From assembly GCA_951812805.1 (NCBI GenBank), contig CATOSZ010000009.1, positions 1 to 64,000 of the forward strand: a stretch of 64,000 nucleotides of DNA, in the 5' to 3' direction. This document shows positions 45,976-55,795 of the stretch, piece by piece. Source of the DNA: an uncultured Alphaproteobacteria bacterium (GTDB lineage Bacteria; Pseudomonadota; Alphaproteobacteria; GCA-2731375). The position numbers and the translations under genes are program-made. The notes beneath the pieces are model-generated. The model was not told the DNA's origin, made no database searches, and saw only the letters and a program-made list of their open reading frames with translations. The stretch's first letter is position 1; each line of letters begins with the position of its first letter.

Positions 45976-46548
45976 ATGATGAAGGCATCCAGAACTCTTG
46001 GTTTTTCGACCTGTTTCGCGGCGGTGTTGGCCTTGGCGGCGTGCGAGGGGGTCGACGTCAAGCAGCAGTTTCCACGTAACCGCACCGACGGCCGTGGCGG
46101 CTCCATTCCCGCGCCGGAGGACCAACCGGAATCGATCTTCGGCGGCGGCGGCTTTGGGACCACCATCTTCGGTTCGGGCGACGACGAGACGGCCGTGCCC
46201 CAGGGGGGCGGTGCCGTCAACGGTATCGGCGTCAACAGTTATCTCTGGCGCGCCTCGCTCGACACCATGTCGTTCATGCCGCTGGCCTCGGCCGATCCCT
46301 TTGGCGGCGTTATCATCACCGATTGGTACAGCCCCCCCGAATCACCGGATGAGCGGTTTAAAGCGACGATCTACATCCTGGAACGCCAGCTGCGCGCCGA
46401 CGGGGTTCGTGTCGCCGTATTTCGCCAGACCCGGGCCGGCGGTGTCGACTGGCGCGATGCGCAACTGAACGACCGCACGGCGACGGAACTTGAGGATGCG
46501 ATTTTAACCCGGGCCCGTCAGCTTCGGATCAGCTCCCTCGGCGAGTGA
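45976..46548 (+). CDS. DUF3576 lipoprotein
   Basis: 190-residue predicted lipoprotein with a lipobox (AAVLALAAC), a Gly-rich linker, and the DUF3576 core (GVNSYLWRASLDTMSFMPL, DPFGGVIITDWYSPPE). The family is restricted mainly to alphaproteobacteria, is of unknown function, and is usually encoded directly upstream of leuS, as here. ISAs1 has inserted about 155 bp upstream, possibly separating it from its former promoter. Confidence 0.88.
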   Translation: MMKASRTLGFSTCFAAVLALAACEGVDVKQQFPRNRTDGRGGSIPAPEDQPESIFGGGGFGTTIFGSGDDETAVPQGGGAVNGIGVNSYLWRASLDTMSFMPLASADPFGGVIITDWYSPPESPDERFKATIYILERQLRADGVRVAVFRQTRAGGVDWRDAQLNDRTATELEDAILTRARQLRISSLGE

Positions 46549-46642
46549 GGCGGCGCTTCCGGCTTGCGTGCCGGCCCGCCTCGCCACATAGTCCGCCCGC
46601 CGTCCCCGCGGGCGCGCGTCTCCCATTTGCACGAGCGAAACC

Positions 46643-49225
46643 ATGAACGACAGTATCGATACGACCCGCTACAGCGCCAGCGCCATCGAGGCGAAGTGGC
46701 AAGCGGTGTGGGACGACAATCAGAGCTTCCGGGCCGAGGCCGATCCGAGCCGGGAGAAATACTACGTCCTGGAGATGTTTCCCTATCCGAGCGGGCGCAT
46801 CCACATGGGCCACGTGCGCAACTACACGATGGGCGACCTGGTCGCACGCTACAAGCGCGCGCGCGGCTTCAACGTGCTGCACCCCATGGGCTGGGACGCG
46901 TTCGGCCTGCCGGCGGAGAACGCGGCGCTGGAGAACAAGGTCCATCCCGCCAAATGGACCCGCGAGAACATCGACAACATGCGCGCGCAGTTGAAGTCGA
47001 TGGGCCTGTCGCTGGATTGGAGTCGGGAGTTCGCGACCTGCGATCCCTCTTACTATCGCCACGAACAGAAGATGTTCCTGGATTTCCTGCGCGCCGGCCT
47101 GGTGGAACGCAAGGAGAGCTGGGTCAACTGGGACCCGATCGAGCACACGGTGCTGGCCAACGAGCAGGTCATCGACGGGATGGGCTGGCGATCCGGCGCG
47201 CCGGTGGAACGACGCAAGCTCTCGCAGTGGTTCTTCAAGATCACCGACATGGGGGAGGAGCTGCTGGGCGCCCTCGACGGGTTGGAGCGCTGGCCCGACA
47301 AGGTGCGGCTGATGCAGCGCAACTGGATCGGCCGCTCGGCTGGCGCGCGGCTGCGCTTTTCCGTCGTCGATGGCGGCGGCGGCGAGATCGAGGTCTTCAC
47401 GACCCGCCACGACACCATTTTCGGGGCCACCTTCATCGCCCTCTCGGCCGATCATCCGATGGCGGCGAAGCTGGCGGCGGACGATCCGGCGCTGGCCGCC
47501 TTCACCGAGGAATGCCGGCGCAGCGGGACCAGCGAGGCGGCGCTGGAAACCGCCGAAAAACTCGGCTACCGCACCGGGATCGAGGTCGCGCATCCGTTCC
47601 GTGACGGCGTTACCCTGCCGGTTTATGTCGCCAACTTCGTGCTGATGGAATACGGCACCGGCGCGATCTTCGGCTGCCCCGGCCACGACCAGCGCGACCT
47701 GGATTTCGCCCGAAAGTACGAGATCGACGTGATTCCCGTCGTGGCGCCGGACGATGTCGCGGCGGCGGACTTCGTCGTCGGCGACGAGGCCTACGTCGGC
47801 CCGGGCCGGATGATCAATTCGCAATTCCTCGACGGGCTGGAGATCGAGGCGGCGAAGGCGGACATCGCCGCCCGGGCCGAGGCCGGCGGCTTCGGCCAGG
47901 CGACGATCACCTACCGCCTGCGCGACTGGGGCGTTTCGCGCCAGCGCTACTGGGGCTGCCCGATCCCGGTCATTCATTGCGAGGCCTGCGGCCTGGTGGG
48001 CGTCCCCGACGCGGATCTGCCGGTGGAACTGCCGGAGGATGTCGATTTCGACACGCCCGGCAACCCGCTCGACCGCCATCCGACGTGGCGGGACGTCGCC
48101 TGCCCGACCTGCGGCACGTCGGCCAAGCGGGAGACGGACACCTTCGATACCTTCATCGACAGCTCGTGGTACTTCGCCCGCTTCTGCAGCCCGGCGGACG
48201 AGGGCCCGGTGGCCCGCGACGCCGTCGATTACTGGATGCCGGTCGATCAATACATCGGCGGCGTCGAGCATGCGATCCTGCATCTGCTGTATTCCCGTTT
48301 CTATACCCGCGCGATGCGGCAATGCGGCTATCTCGGCGTGGACGAGCCGTTCGACGGCATGTTCACCCAGGGGATGGTCTGCCATGCGACCTTCCGAGAT
48401 GGGGACGGCCAGCTGCTGTTCCCCTACGAGGTGGCGCGCGAGGGCGAGGATTGGCAGCGGCTCGAGGACGGCGGCCCGGTCCGGGTCGGCCGCTCCGAAA
48501 AGATGAGCAAAAGCCTGAAGAACGTCGTCGACCCGGCGGAGATTATCGAACGCTACGGCGCCGATACGGCGCGCTGGTTCATGCTTTCCGACAGCCCACC
48601 CGACCGGGACCTGGAATGGACCGATGCGGGCGTCGAAGGTGCCTGGCGCTTTACCCAGCGGGTCTGGCGCCTGGTCAACGGTGCCATACCCGGCCTGCCT
48701 GCGGCCGGCTCGCCCCGGCCCGAGGCGTTCTCGCCGGAGGCCGACGGGCTCCGCCGCGCGGCGCACAAGGCGGCCGCCGCGATGACCGACGATATCGAAC
48801 GGTTCCGCTTCAACGTCGCGGTCGCCCGGGTCTACGAGCTGGCGAACCATATCGGCGGTTTCGACGCCAAGGCGCCGGGCGATGCCTGGGCGCTGCGCGA
48901 GGCCTTGGAAATCCTCGTCGTCGTCGCCGGGCCGATGGTCCCGCACCTGATGGAAGAACTCTGGGCCCGTCTCGGCGGCGCGGGGTTACTGATCGACGCG
49001 CCGTGGCCGACGCCCGAGGTGGAACTGTTGACCGAGGACACGGTGACCATCGCCGTGCAGGTCAACGGCAAGCTGCGCGGGCGCATCGCGTTCGCCCGCG
49101 ACGGCGCGGAGGACGAGGTGCGGGCGGCGGCGCTGGCCGACGACGGCGTTCAGCGGGCGATCGCCGGGCAGGACATCCGCCGGGTCATCGTCGTGCCGAA
49201 CCGCATCGTCAACGTCGTGGTCTAG
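46643..49225 (+). CDS. leuS: Leucyl-tRNA synthetase
   Basis: 860-residue class I synthetase charging tRNA-Leu. The HIGH motif appears as [15 protein letters not shown], the editing CP1 domain lies between ([30 protein letters not shown]), KMSKS is intact in [14 protein letters not shown], and a C-terminal anticodon-binding domain follows. Full length. It forms an operon with DUF3576 upstream and holA downstream. Confidence 0.98.
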   Translation: MNDSIDTTRYSASAIEAKWQAVWDDNQSFRAEADPSREKYYVLEMFPYPSGRIHMGHVRNYTMGDLVARYKRARGFNVLHPMGWDAFGLPAENAALENKVHPAKWTRENIDNMRAQLKSMGLSLDWSREFATCDPSYYRHEQKMFLDFLRAGLVERKESWVNWDPIEHTVLANEQVIDGMGWRSGAPVERRKLSQWFFKITDMGEELLGALDGLERWPDKVRLMQRNWIGRSAGARLRFSVVDGGGGEIEVFTTRHDTIFGATFIALSADHPMAAKLAADDPALAAFTEECRRSGTSEAALETAEKLGYRTGIEVAHPFRDGVTLPVYVANFVLMEYGTGAIFGCPGHDQRDLDFARKYEIDVIPVVAPDDVAAADFVVGDEAYVGPGRMINSQFLDGLEIEAAKADIAARAEAGGFGQATITYRLRDWGVSRQRYWGCPIPVIHCEACGLVGVPDADLPVELPEDVDFDTPGNPLDRHPTWRDVACPTCGTSAKRETDTFDTFIDSSWYFARFCSPADEGPVARDAVDYWMPVDQYIGGVEHAILHLLYSRFYTRAMRQCGYLGVDEPFDGMFTQGMVCHATFRDGDGQLLFPYEVAREGEDWQRLEDGGPVRVGRSEKMSKSLKNVVDPAEIIERYGADTARWFMLSDSPPDRDLEWTDAGVEGAWRFTQRVWRLVNGAIPGLPAAGSPRPEAFSPEADGLRRAAHKAAAAMTDDIERFRFNVAVARVYELANHIGGFDAKAPGDAWALREALEILVVVAGPMVPHLMEELWARLGGAGLLIDAPWPTPEVELLTEDTVTIAVQVNGKLRGRIAFARDGAEDEVRAAALADDGVQRAIAGQDIRRVIVVPNRIVNVVV

Positions 49226-49244
49226 GACCGGCCGGGGACGTGCC

Positions 49245-50276
49245 GTGAAACTGACCGCCCGCCAGGTCGAACCGTTTCTGCGCAATCCCGATCCCGCCGT
49301 GCATGCCGTTCTGGTTTACGGTCCGGACGGCGGCCGGGTGCGCGAGGTCGGCCGCCGTCTGTTGGAACGCGTCGCGCCGGATCCCGCCGATCCGTTCGCC
49401 GTTTCCAGTCTCACCATGGCCGACCTGAAGGCGGAGCCGTCGCGCCTGCTGGACGAGGCGACGGCGATGGTGCTGGGCGGCGGCAAACGGGTGGTGCGCC
49501 TGCAGGCGGCGGAACCGGCGGTGGCTGGCGCCGCGGAAGGCTTGCTGGCGCTCGACGCCCTGGACGCCTTCGTCATCCTGGAGGCCGGCGACCTCGGCCC
49601 GCGCGACAAGCTCCGCAAGCTGTTCGAGGCGGCCGACGGCGGGGCCGCCATCCCCTGCTACCAGGACGAGGGGCAGGGGCTGGAGACGGTGATCCGCCAG
49701 GGCTTGAGCGAGGCTGGATACGACATCGAACCGGGCGCGCTCGCCTATGTCGCCGCCCAGCTCGGTGGCGACCGGGCACAGACCCGCTCGGAGATCGAGA
49801 AGCTCGTGCTCTACAAGGGCGACGAGACGGGCGGTATCACCCTCGACGACGTCGCCGCCGTGGTGGGCGACGGCGCGCCGATCCTGCTCGACGACATCGT
49901 GCTGTCGGTGGCGAGCGGCGAACAGGCCGGCCTCGATCGGGCCCTCGGCCGGGCTTTCCAGGCCGGCGAAACCCCCGTCGGCGTGCTGCGGGCCGTGGTC
50001 CGGCACCTGACCCGCCTGCATCTGGCGGCGAGCCTGATGGCCCAGGGCCAGTCCCCGGAACAGGCGATGAAGGGCCTGCGCCCGCCGGTCTTCTTCAAAC
50101 AGCAGCCGATCTTCCGCGGCCAGTTGCGTCAATGGTCGCCCGACGGCCTGGCCCGGGCCCTCGAGCTGTTGATGACCGCCGAACTCGATTGCAAGTCGAC
50201 CGGCATGCCCGACGAGACCATATGTGCGCGCGCCCTGATGCGCATCGCCCAGGCGGCGCGGCGCGGCGGCAGGTAG
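49245..50276 (+). CDS. holA: DNA polymerase III delta subunit
   Basis: 343 residues: clamp-loader delta subunit, which opens the beta clamp. Seen are the N-terminal LVYGPDGGRVREVGRRLLERV (degenerate P-loop position, normal for delta), ILEAGDLGPRDKLRKLFE and the C-terminal collar domain (AGETPVGVLRAVVRHLTRLH). The start is GTG, only 19 bp after leuS. In many alphaproteobacteria lptE lies between leuS and holA; it is absent here. Confidence 0.93.
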   Translation: MKLTARQVEPFLRNPDPAVHAVLVYGPDGGRVREVGRRLLERVAPDPADPFAVSSLTMADLKAEPSRLLDEATAMVLGGGKRVVRLQAAEPAVAGAAEGLLALDALDAFVILEAGDLGPRDKLRKLFEAADGGAAIPCYQDEGQGLETVIRQGLSEAGYDIEPGALAYVAAQLGGDRAQTRSEIEKLVLYKGDETGGITLDDVAAVVGDGAPILLDDIVLSVASGEQAGLDRALGRAFQAGETPVGVLRAVVRHLTRLHLAASLMAQGQSPEQAMKGLRPPVFFKQQPIFRGQLRQWSPDGLARALELLMTAELDCKSTGMPDETICARALMRIAQAARRGGR

Positions 50277-50286
50277 GACGGCACGC

Positions 50287-51957
50287 TCAAATCGTCGCGT
50301 CGAGATTGCCGAGGCGGTTGGTCAGTTTCAGGTTCTCCGCATAGTCGACGGGCACCGCCAGCAGGGCCGGGCCGTTCTGCGCCAGGGCTTCGTCGAGGTC
50401 GCTCGCGAAATCGTCGGCGGCACGGACCTGGCGGCCCCAGATGCCGAACGCGGCGGCCAGGGTTTCGAAATCCGGGTTGGAGAAGGCGAGTTCCGAGTGC
50501 TGGCCGTCGAACTGGGTCTGCTGCTTCCACTTGATCAGGCCATAACCGCCGTCGACCCAGACCAGGCAGACGAAGGGAATGGCGAGGCGCTTCGCCGTTT
50601 CCAGGTCCTGCACGTTCATCAAAAAGCCGCCGTCGCCGGAAATCGCCACCACCCGCCGGTCGGGACAGGCGATGCGCGCACCGATCGCGCCGGGCAGGGC
50701 GAAGCCCATGGAACAAAAGCCGTTGGAGATCAGACAGGTGTTCGGCTCCAGGCAATGATAATGCCGGGCGACCCACATCTTGTGGGCGCCGACGTCGGAA
50801 AGCAGGATGTCTTCTGCCCCGAGCGCGGCGCGAACCTCGGCCAGGATGCGCTGCGGTTTCATCGGGAAGGCGGGATCGGCCGCCTCGGCTGCGAGATCGT
50901 CGGCGATGCGGGCGCGCAACGGTGCTTCGGCCGCGGCGTCGAACAGCGGCAGGCGTCCCGCACAGGCCGCGTTCAGCGCTTCGTTCACCTGCCAGAGGGA
51001 ATCCGCGACGTCGGCCACCAGCTCGACCGTGACCGCATAATCGCTGTCGGTTTCCGCTGGATCGAAGTCGATGTGCAGGATGGACTTGTCGCCTTTCCGG
51101 TTCCAGAGCGTGGGGGCGTACTCGACCAGATCATAGCCGACCGCGACGACCAGGTCGGCCGCGTCGAACAGCTGGTTGATGTGATCGCCGCCCTGCAGGC
51201 CCGCGGTGAACAGCGACAGCGGATCCTCCAGTGACAGCGCCCCCTTGCCCATGAAGGTGGAGACGACGGGGATGCCGGTCTTGCGCGCGAAACGGCGCAG
51301 CTGGCGCGAGGCCTGCTTGCGCAGGGCGCCGTTGCCCGCCAGGACGACCGGGCGCTTCGCCGCCTGGATCAGCTCGACCGCGCGGGCGACGGCCTTGTGG
51401 TCGGCGGCGGGGCGGCGCGGGCGGAGTTGCGGCAACGGCTGCGCGGCGACGGGAACCTTGGCGATGTCTTCCGGCAGCTCGATCACCGTGGCGCCGGGCT
51501 TCTCCGCCGTGGCGATGCGGAAGGCCTTGGCGATGACCTCCGGAATGATCTCCGCCCGGGCGATGGACTGCGCCCATTTGCTGATCGGCCGCATCATTGC
51601 GACCGCATCCATGTTCTGGTGGCTTTCCTTGTGCAGCCGACTGGTCGCGGCCTGGCCGATGATCGCCACCAGCGGCGCCCGGTCCATGTTGGCGTCGGCG
51701 ACACCGGTCACCAGATTGGTTGCACCCGGCCCCAGCGTCGCCAGGCAAACGCCGGCCCTCCCCGTCAGCCGGCCGTAGGCGTCGGCCATGAAGGCGGCGG
51801 CTTGTTCATGCCGGCAGAGCACGAAGCGGATGTCGCTCGATTCGAGCGCGATCATCAGGTCGGCGTTCTCCTCGCCCGGAACGCCGAAGATGTGCTCGAC
51901 ACCCTCGGCTTCCAGGCAGCGAACGAAAAGGTCGGCGGCTTTCATCGTTTCGGTCAT
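50287..51957 (-). CDS. Acetolactate-synthase-like ThDP-dependent enzyme
   Basis: 556-residue thiamine-diphosphate enzyme of the acetolactate synthase large-subunit/AlsS group. The catalytic Glu region is RHEQAAAFMADAYGR, the FAD-type middle domain follows, and the ThDP-binding GDGGFLMNVQDLETA precedes GYGLIKWKQ. It probably condenses two pyruvates to acetolactate, but related decarboxylases cannot be excluded. No small regulatory subunit is adjacent, which fits a catabolic enzyme. The ATG at 51957 is 4 bp after the upstream glutamate-synthase-like gene, so they form an operon. Confidence 0.82.
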   Translation of the reverse strand: MTETMKAADLFVRCLEAEGVEHIFGVPGEENADLMIALESSDIRFVLCRHEQAAAFMADAYGRLTGRAGVCLATLGPGATNLVTGVADANMDRAPLVAIIGQAATSRLHKESHQNMDAVAMMRPISKWAQSIARAEIIPEVIAKAFRIATAEKPGATVIELPEDIAKVPVAAQPLPQLRPRRPAADHKAVARAVELIQAAKRPVVLAGNGALRKQASRQLRRFARKTGIPVVSTFMGKGALSLEDPLSLFTAGLQGGDHINQLFDAADLVVAVGYDLVEYAPTLWNRKGDKSILHIDFDPAETDSDYAVTVELVADVADSLWQVNEALNAACAGRLPLFDAAAEAPLRARIADDLAAEAADPAFPMKPQRILAEVRAALGAEDILLSDVGAHKMWVARHYHCLEPNTCLISNGFCSMGFALPGAIGARIACPDRRVVAISGDGGFLMNVQDLETAKRLAIPFVCLVWVDGGYGLIKWKQQTQFDGQHSELAFSNPDFETLAAAFGIWGRQVRAADDFASDLDEALAQNGPALLAVPVDYAENLKLTNRLGNLDATI

Positions 51958-51961
51958 GATC

Positions 51962-53464
51962 TCAGGCTCCCAGGGCCGGTGCGGGGTGCAGCTCGTCGAG
52001 CGGTACGGACTTGCCGGCCGAAACCACCATGCGGGCATGGAAACGCCGCAGGCGGCGGGGCTCCGGCACGCCGCAGGCATGCGCGATGACGCCGACCTCG
52101 TGCACCATGTTTTCGATATAGGCCTGCACGCGGGCCGCCTTGTCCGTCGGGTCGAGGCCGCGTTGCAGGCGGGGATTGTGTGTGGTGATCCCGGTCGGAC
52201 AGGTGTTCTTGTTGCATTGCAAGGCCTGGATGCAGCCGAGCGCGAACATGAAGCCGCGGGCCGAAACGATGAAGTCGGCACCGACGCAGAGCGCCCAGGC
52301 GACTTCGACCGGCGTTACCAGCTTGCCCGAAGCTATGACCCTGGCCCGGTCGCGCAGGCCATGGGCCTCCAGCCGGTCGACCAGCATCGGCAGGCTTTCC
52401 TGGATCGGTAGGCCGACGCTGTCGATCAGGCTCATCGGCGCGGCACCGGTGCCGCCCTCGGCGGAATCGACGGTAATGAAGTCGGGCGCCGAGCCGATGC
52501 CGCGGCGATGGACTTCCTCGAACAGGGTGTCGAGCCAGCCATAGGCGCCGATCACCGTCTTGAAGCCGACCGGCTTGCCGGTCACACGGCGAACCCGTTC
52601 GATCATGTCCAGAATGTCGGCCGGTGAATTTACCTCCGGATGGCGGTTTGGGCTCAGCGAATCCTGGCCTTGCGGGATGCCGCGAATCTCGGCGATTTCA
52701 TCCGTCACCTTGGCCGCCGGCAGGATGCCGCCCTTGCCGGGCTTGGCGCCCTGGCTCAGTTTGATCTCGAACATCCGCACCTGTTCGTGCGCCGCCACCT
52801 CGCGCAGCTTGTCGTCGGAGAATTCGCCGGTGTCGTCCCGCACGCCGTATTTCGCGGTGCCGATCTGAAAGACGATGTCGGCGCCGCCGTCGAGGTGCTG
52901 CGGCGACAGCCCGCCTTCACCGGTGTTCATCCAGGCGCCCGCACGCCCCGCGCCGTTCGAAAGGGCCTTGACCGCGACACCCGAAAGCGCGCCGTAGCTC
53001 ATGCCCGAGATGTTGAACAGGCTGCTCGTGGTGAAGGGATGCGCGGTATCCGGCCCGATGACCTTTTCCGATGGTTCGACCGCGTCTTCTTCCAGGGTGG
53101 GGAAGGGGCAGTTGACGAACATGATGGAGCCGACGGGACGCAAGTCCCGGGTCGAGCCGAAGGCGACCGTGTTGTCGACATTCTTCGCCGCCCGGTAGAC
53201 CCAGCTGCGCTGCTCCCGGTTGAAAGGCATTTCCTCCCGGTCGGCGGCGAAGAAGTACTGGCGGAAGAAGGTTCCCATATGTTCGAAGAAATACCGCAGC
53301 CGGCCGATGACGGGATAGTTGCGGCGGATGGCGTGGCGGGTCTGGGTGATGTCGAGGACGTAGATGACCCCGAGCGCTAGGATCGCCAGGCCGATCAGAA
53401 AAATGAAGAACGTTGCCGCAATAGTGATCGCGGTGACGACGAAGTCCGGAATCATAGCGCCCAT
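51962..53464 (-). CDS. Membrane-anchored FMN-binding glutamate-synthase-family protein
   Basis: 500 residues. An N-terminal transmembrane segment (IAATFFIFLIGLAILALGVI) is followed by the FMN-binding glutamate synthase central domain: GMSYGALSG, NTGEGGLSPQHLDGG, KLSQGAKPGKGGILPA, SAEGGTGAAPMS, and the Fe-S cysteines in CIQALQCNKNTCPTGITTHN. It lacks the glutamine amidotransferase domain, so it is not a complete GltB. Its physiological donor and acceptor are unknown. It is co-transcribed with the acetolactate-synthase-like gene. Confidence 0.88.
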   Translation of the reverse strand: MGAMIPDFVVTAITIAATFFIFLIGLAILALGVIYVLDITQTRHAIRRNYPVIGRLRYFFEHMGTFFRQYFFAADREEMPFNREQRSWVYRAAKNVDNTVAFGSTRDLRPVGSIMFVNCPFPTLEEDAVEPSEKVIGPDTAHPFTTSSLFNISGMSYGALSGVAVKALSNGAGRAGAWMNTGEGGLSPQHLDGGADIVFQIGTAKYGVRDDTGEFSDDKLREVAAHEQVRMFEIKLSQGAKPGKGGILPAAKVTDEIAEIRGIPQGQDSLSPNRHPEVNSPADILDMIERVRRVTGKPVGFKTVIGAYGWLDTLFEEVHRRGIGSAPDFITVDSAEGGTGAAPMSLIDSVGLPIQESLPMLVDRLEAHGLRDRARVIASGKLVTPVEVAWALCVGADFIVSARGFMFALGCIQALQCNKNTCPTGITTHNPRLQRGLDPTDKAARVQAYIENMVHEVGVIAHACGVPEPRRLRRFHARMVVSAGKSVPLDELHPAPALGA

Positions 53465-53553
53465 GTCGCTTCCCCCTCGAGCAATGATCTGGCTTCCAGA
53501 TGGGAGAGGGCGCCGCGAATCAAAATAAAGAAACCGTGTTCAGGCCATTCTGG

Positions 53554-54414
53554 TCAGACTGGACGGTCACCCGCCGCCGTTGTCCGATGTAGATAACGCA
53601 CCAGGCTTTCGTCGTAATCGCGTACTGCATAGTGCATGGCGGAGCGGTTGTCCCACAGCAACACGTCGCCCGGGCGCCACTTATGACGGTAGATATTTTC
53701 GTGCCGCGTCGCCCGGGCGTAGAGATAGTCGAGGATGGCCCGGCTTTCGTCCCGCTTCATGCCGTCGATGTGCGAGGTGAAATAGGGATTGACGAAGAGC
53801 GCGCGACGACCGCTTTCGGGGTGGGTGCGGACCATCGGGTGGCGTACGCCCGGCGGTACCGCTTGCGGCGGCACGCGGGAGGGCCGCTCGTTCACCAGGT
53901 GATAGGCGTCGTGGATCGCATACTGGCCGTCGAGCACGGCCCTGAGACCGTCCGACAGGTCTTCGTACGCCGTGTACATGTTGCAGAACATGGTATCGGC
54001 CGGCCCGTCCGGCACCTCGATCGCATGCAGCATGGACAGCGCCGGCGGCCGTTCGGCGAAGGAGATGTCGGAATGCCAGAAGTCGTTGGGCGGTCCGGGT
54101 TTGCCGGGACGGTTCTCCAGCACCATGACCTCTGGGTGCGTATCGAGCCCGCGCCGCGAGCCGAGCGGGTGCGGCTCGACCGGCCCGAAGCGGCGCGTGA
54201 AGGCCAGGTGCTCGCCCGGGCCCATCTCCGTCTGTCCACGGAAGAAGATCACCAGATGCTCGAGAAAGGCCTGGCGGATCTCGGCGAAGGTTTCGTCGTC
54301 GAGGGGCCGCGACAGGTCGACGCCGGTGATTTCGGCGCCGAGGGTGCCGGAGGCCGGGCGGACGGCGATCCGCGTGAACGGGGCGGGTGATCGAATCGTG
54401 GCGGATAGTGTCAT
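53554..54414 (-). CDS. TauD/TfdA-family 2-oxoglutarate dioxygenase
   Basis: 286-residue Fe(II)/2-oxoglutarate dioxygenase. The metal site HxD is in FWHSDISF, the distal His in LLWDNRSAMHYAVRDY, and the 2-oxoglutarate-binding Arg in VRYLHRTT. The family includes taurine, 2,4-D and carnitine-type hydroxylases; the substrate is not evident. Last gene of a minus-strand operon with MmgE/PrpD, 2-hydroxyacid dehydrogenase and HpcH-type aldolase, pointing to breakdown of a small organic acid or aromatic compound. The Met at 54414 is used, not the GC-rich upstream frame. Confidence 0.9.
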   Translation of the reverse strand: MTLSATIRSPAPFTRIAVRPASGTLGAEITGVDLSRPLDDETFAEIRQAFLEHLVIFFRGQTEMGPGEHLAFTRRFGPVEPHPLGSRRGLDTHPEVMVLENRPGKPGPPNDFWHSDISFAERPPALSMLHAIEVPDGPADTMFCNMYTAYEDLSDGLRAVLDGQYAIHDAYHLVNERPSRVPPQAVPPGVRHPMVRTHPESGRRALFVNPYFTSHIDGMKRDESRAILDYLYARATRHENIYRHKWRPGDVLLWDNRSAMHYAVRDYDESLVRYLHRTTAAGDRPV

Positions 54415-54424
54415 CGCAGGCTCC

Positions 54425-55783
54425 TCAACCATGCAAGCCGCTGAAAACCTCGCCCAGGGCGCCGCCGTTGTCCAGCGCGGCCAGCCGGCCGGCCAGCGCG
54501 TCCGCCGCCTGGCCGTCGAGCGGGTGCGGGCCGAAGGCGGCGCAGTCGCGGAACTTGGCCGCGACCTCGTCGTCGCTCAACGGGTTCTCCGGTGTGCCGG
54601 GAACATGGTCGAGCCGGCGCTCGATCACCTCGCCGCCCGTCGTCGTCACGGCGACGGTGGCGGGCGCGAACTTGCCGGCGTTGTCCGCGTCGACCCGGAC
54701 CTCGACCTTGGGAATGAAGTCGGCGATGGCCGAGTCGAACACGGCGGGGTCCTGGATCTCGGCAATGCCGAGGCGGCGGCGCAACAGCGCGCTCGCCGCG
54801 GAATAGTGGATCGAGAACTGGGCGGCCACCTGGGGATTGTCGCCCGGCGCGAAGGGCGCACCGACCAGCCCGTCGGCGAAGGGGGAAAGGGCGATCTCGA
54901 CCCGCTCGATTGCCGTGGGATCGAGCCGCGCCGCCTCGGCGATGTCGATCAACAGGTCGATCGGCACATGGTTCGCCGTACAGCTCGGATACTTCTTGAT
55001 GGTGACGGTCGATTGTTCCCAGTGGCGGCCGAGGCCCTCGACCAGCGCCGCGCCGTCGCCCGGGCCGTAGAGCGTGTGATAACCGTACTTGCCCTCGACC
55101 GCCTGGCGTGGCCCGTCGATGCCGGCCGCCGCCAGCCGCGCGGCGAGCACCGCCGATTCCGCCGCCAGGCCGGAGGCCGCGCGTTTCGCCAGGCTCTTTT
55201 CCAGCAAGGCCTGCTGCGAGCCGCCGGCGCGGAAGAAGGCGAGGCCGAGGGCGTCGGCGATGGCGCCCGCGTCGAGGCCGAGCAACTTCGCCGCCGCCGC
55301 CGCACCGCCGAACACGCCATGGGCCGAGGTGTAGAACCAGCCCCGGTTTTCCGCGTTGGCCCGGCCGAAGCGGCAGGCGACCTCGTTGCCCAGTGCCACC
55401 GCGGCCAGGAACTCGGGCCCGCTGGCGCCGGTCTCCTCCGCCACCGCCCAGGCGGCGGGCACCGTGACGATGTCGGGATGGACCGAGCCTTTTTCATAGA
55501 CGGAATCATAGTCGAGGGCGGCGGCCTGCAGCCCGTTGACGAAGGCCGCGCCCCGCGCCGTCGTCCGCTGGCCGCTCGACCAGATCGTCGCCCGGCCGGT
55601 GCCGCCCTCGGCCAGGATCACCGCCTCGGCCGCGGCGCAACCGGGCGCCGTCGCCCCCGCCCAGGCACAGCCGAGCGTGTCGAGGATACGGCGTTTCGTG
55701 GCATGCAGGATGTCGCCCGGCAGGTCCGCGTAGGACGTGTCGGCGACGAAACCGGCCAGGCGTTCGCTGAGCGTTTGGGTCAT
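54425..55783 (-). CDS. MmgE/PrpD-family protein
   Basis: 452 residues of the MmgE/PrpD superfamily, whose known members are 2-methylcitrate dehydratase, cis-aconitate decarboxylase and iminodisuccinate epimerase. Typical segments: ATKRRILDTLGCAWAGA, DYDSVYEKGSVHPDIVTVPAAWA, KKYPSCTANHVPIDLL. The real reaction is open; with an aldolase, a dehydrogenase and a dioxygenase around it, a hydration/dehydration or epimerisation step is likely. It starts 12 bp after the dehydrogenase gene and ends 10 bp before the TauD gene. Confidence 0.9.
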   Translation of the reverse strand: MTQTLSERLAGFVADTSYADLPGDILHATKRRILDTLGCAWAGATAPGCAAAEAVILAEGGTGRATIWSSGQRTTARGAAFVNGLQAAALDYDSVYEKGSVHPDIVTVPAAWAVAEETGASGPEFLAAVALGNEVACRFGRANAENRGWFYTSAHGVFGGAAAAAKLLGLDAGAIADALGLAFFRAGGSQQALLEKSLAKRAASGLAAESAVLAARLAAAGIDGPRQAVEGKYGYHTLYGPGDGAALVEGLGRHWEQSTVTIKKYPSCTANHVPIDLLIDIAEAARLDPTAIERVEIALSPFADGLVGAPFAPGDNPQVAAQFSIHYSAASALLRRRLGIAEIQDPAVFDSAIADFIPKVEVRVDADNAGKFAPATVAVTTTGGEVIERRLDHVPGTPENPLSDDEVAAKFRDCAAFGPHPLDGQAADALAGRLAALDNGGALGEVFSGLHG

Positions 55784-55795
55784 CCGAGGTGCCCC

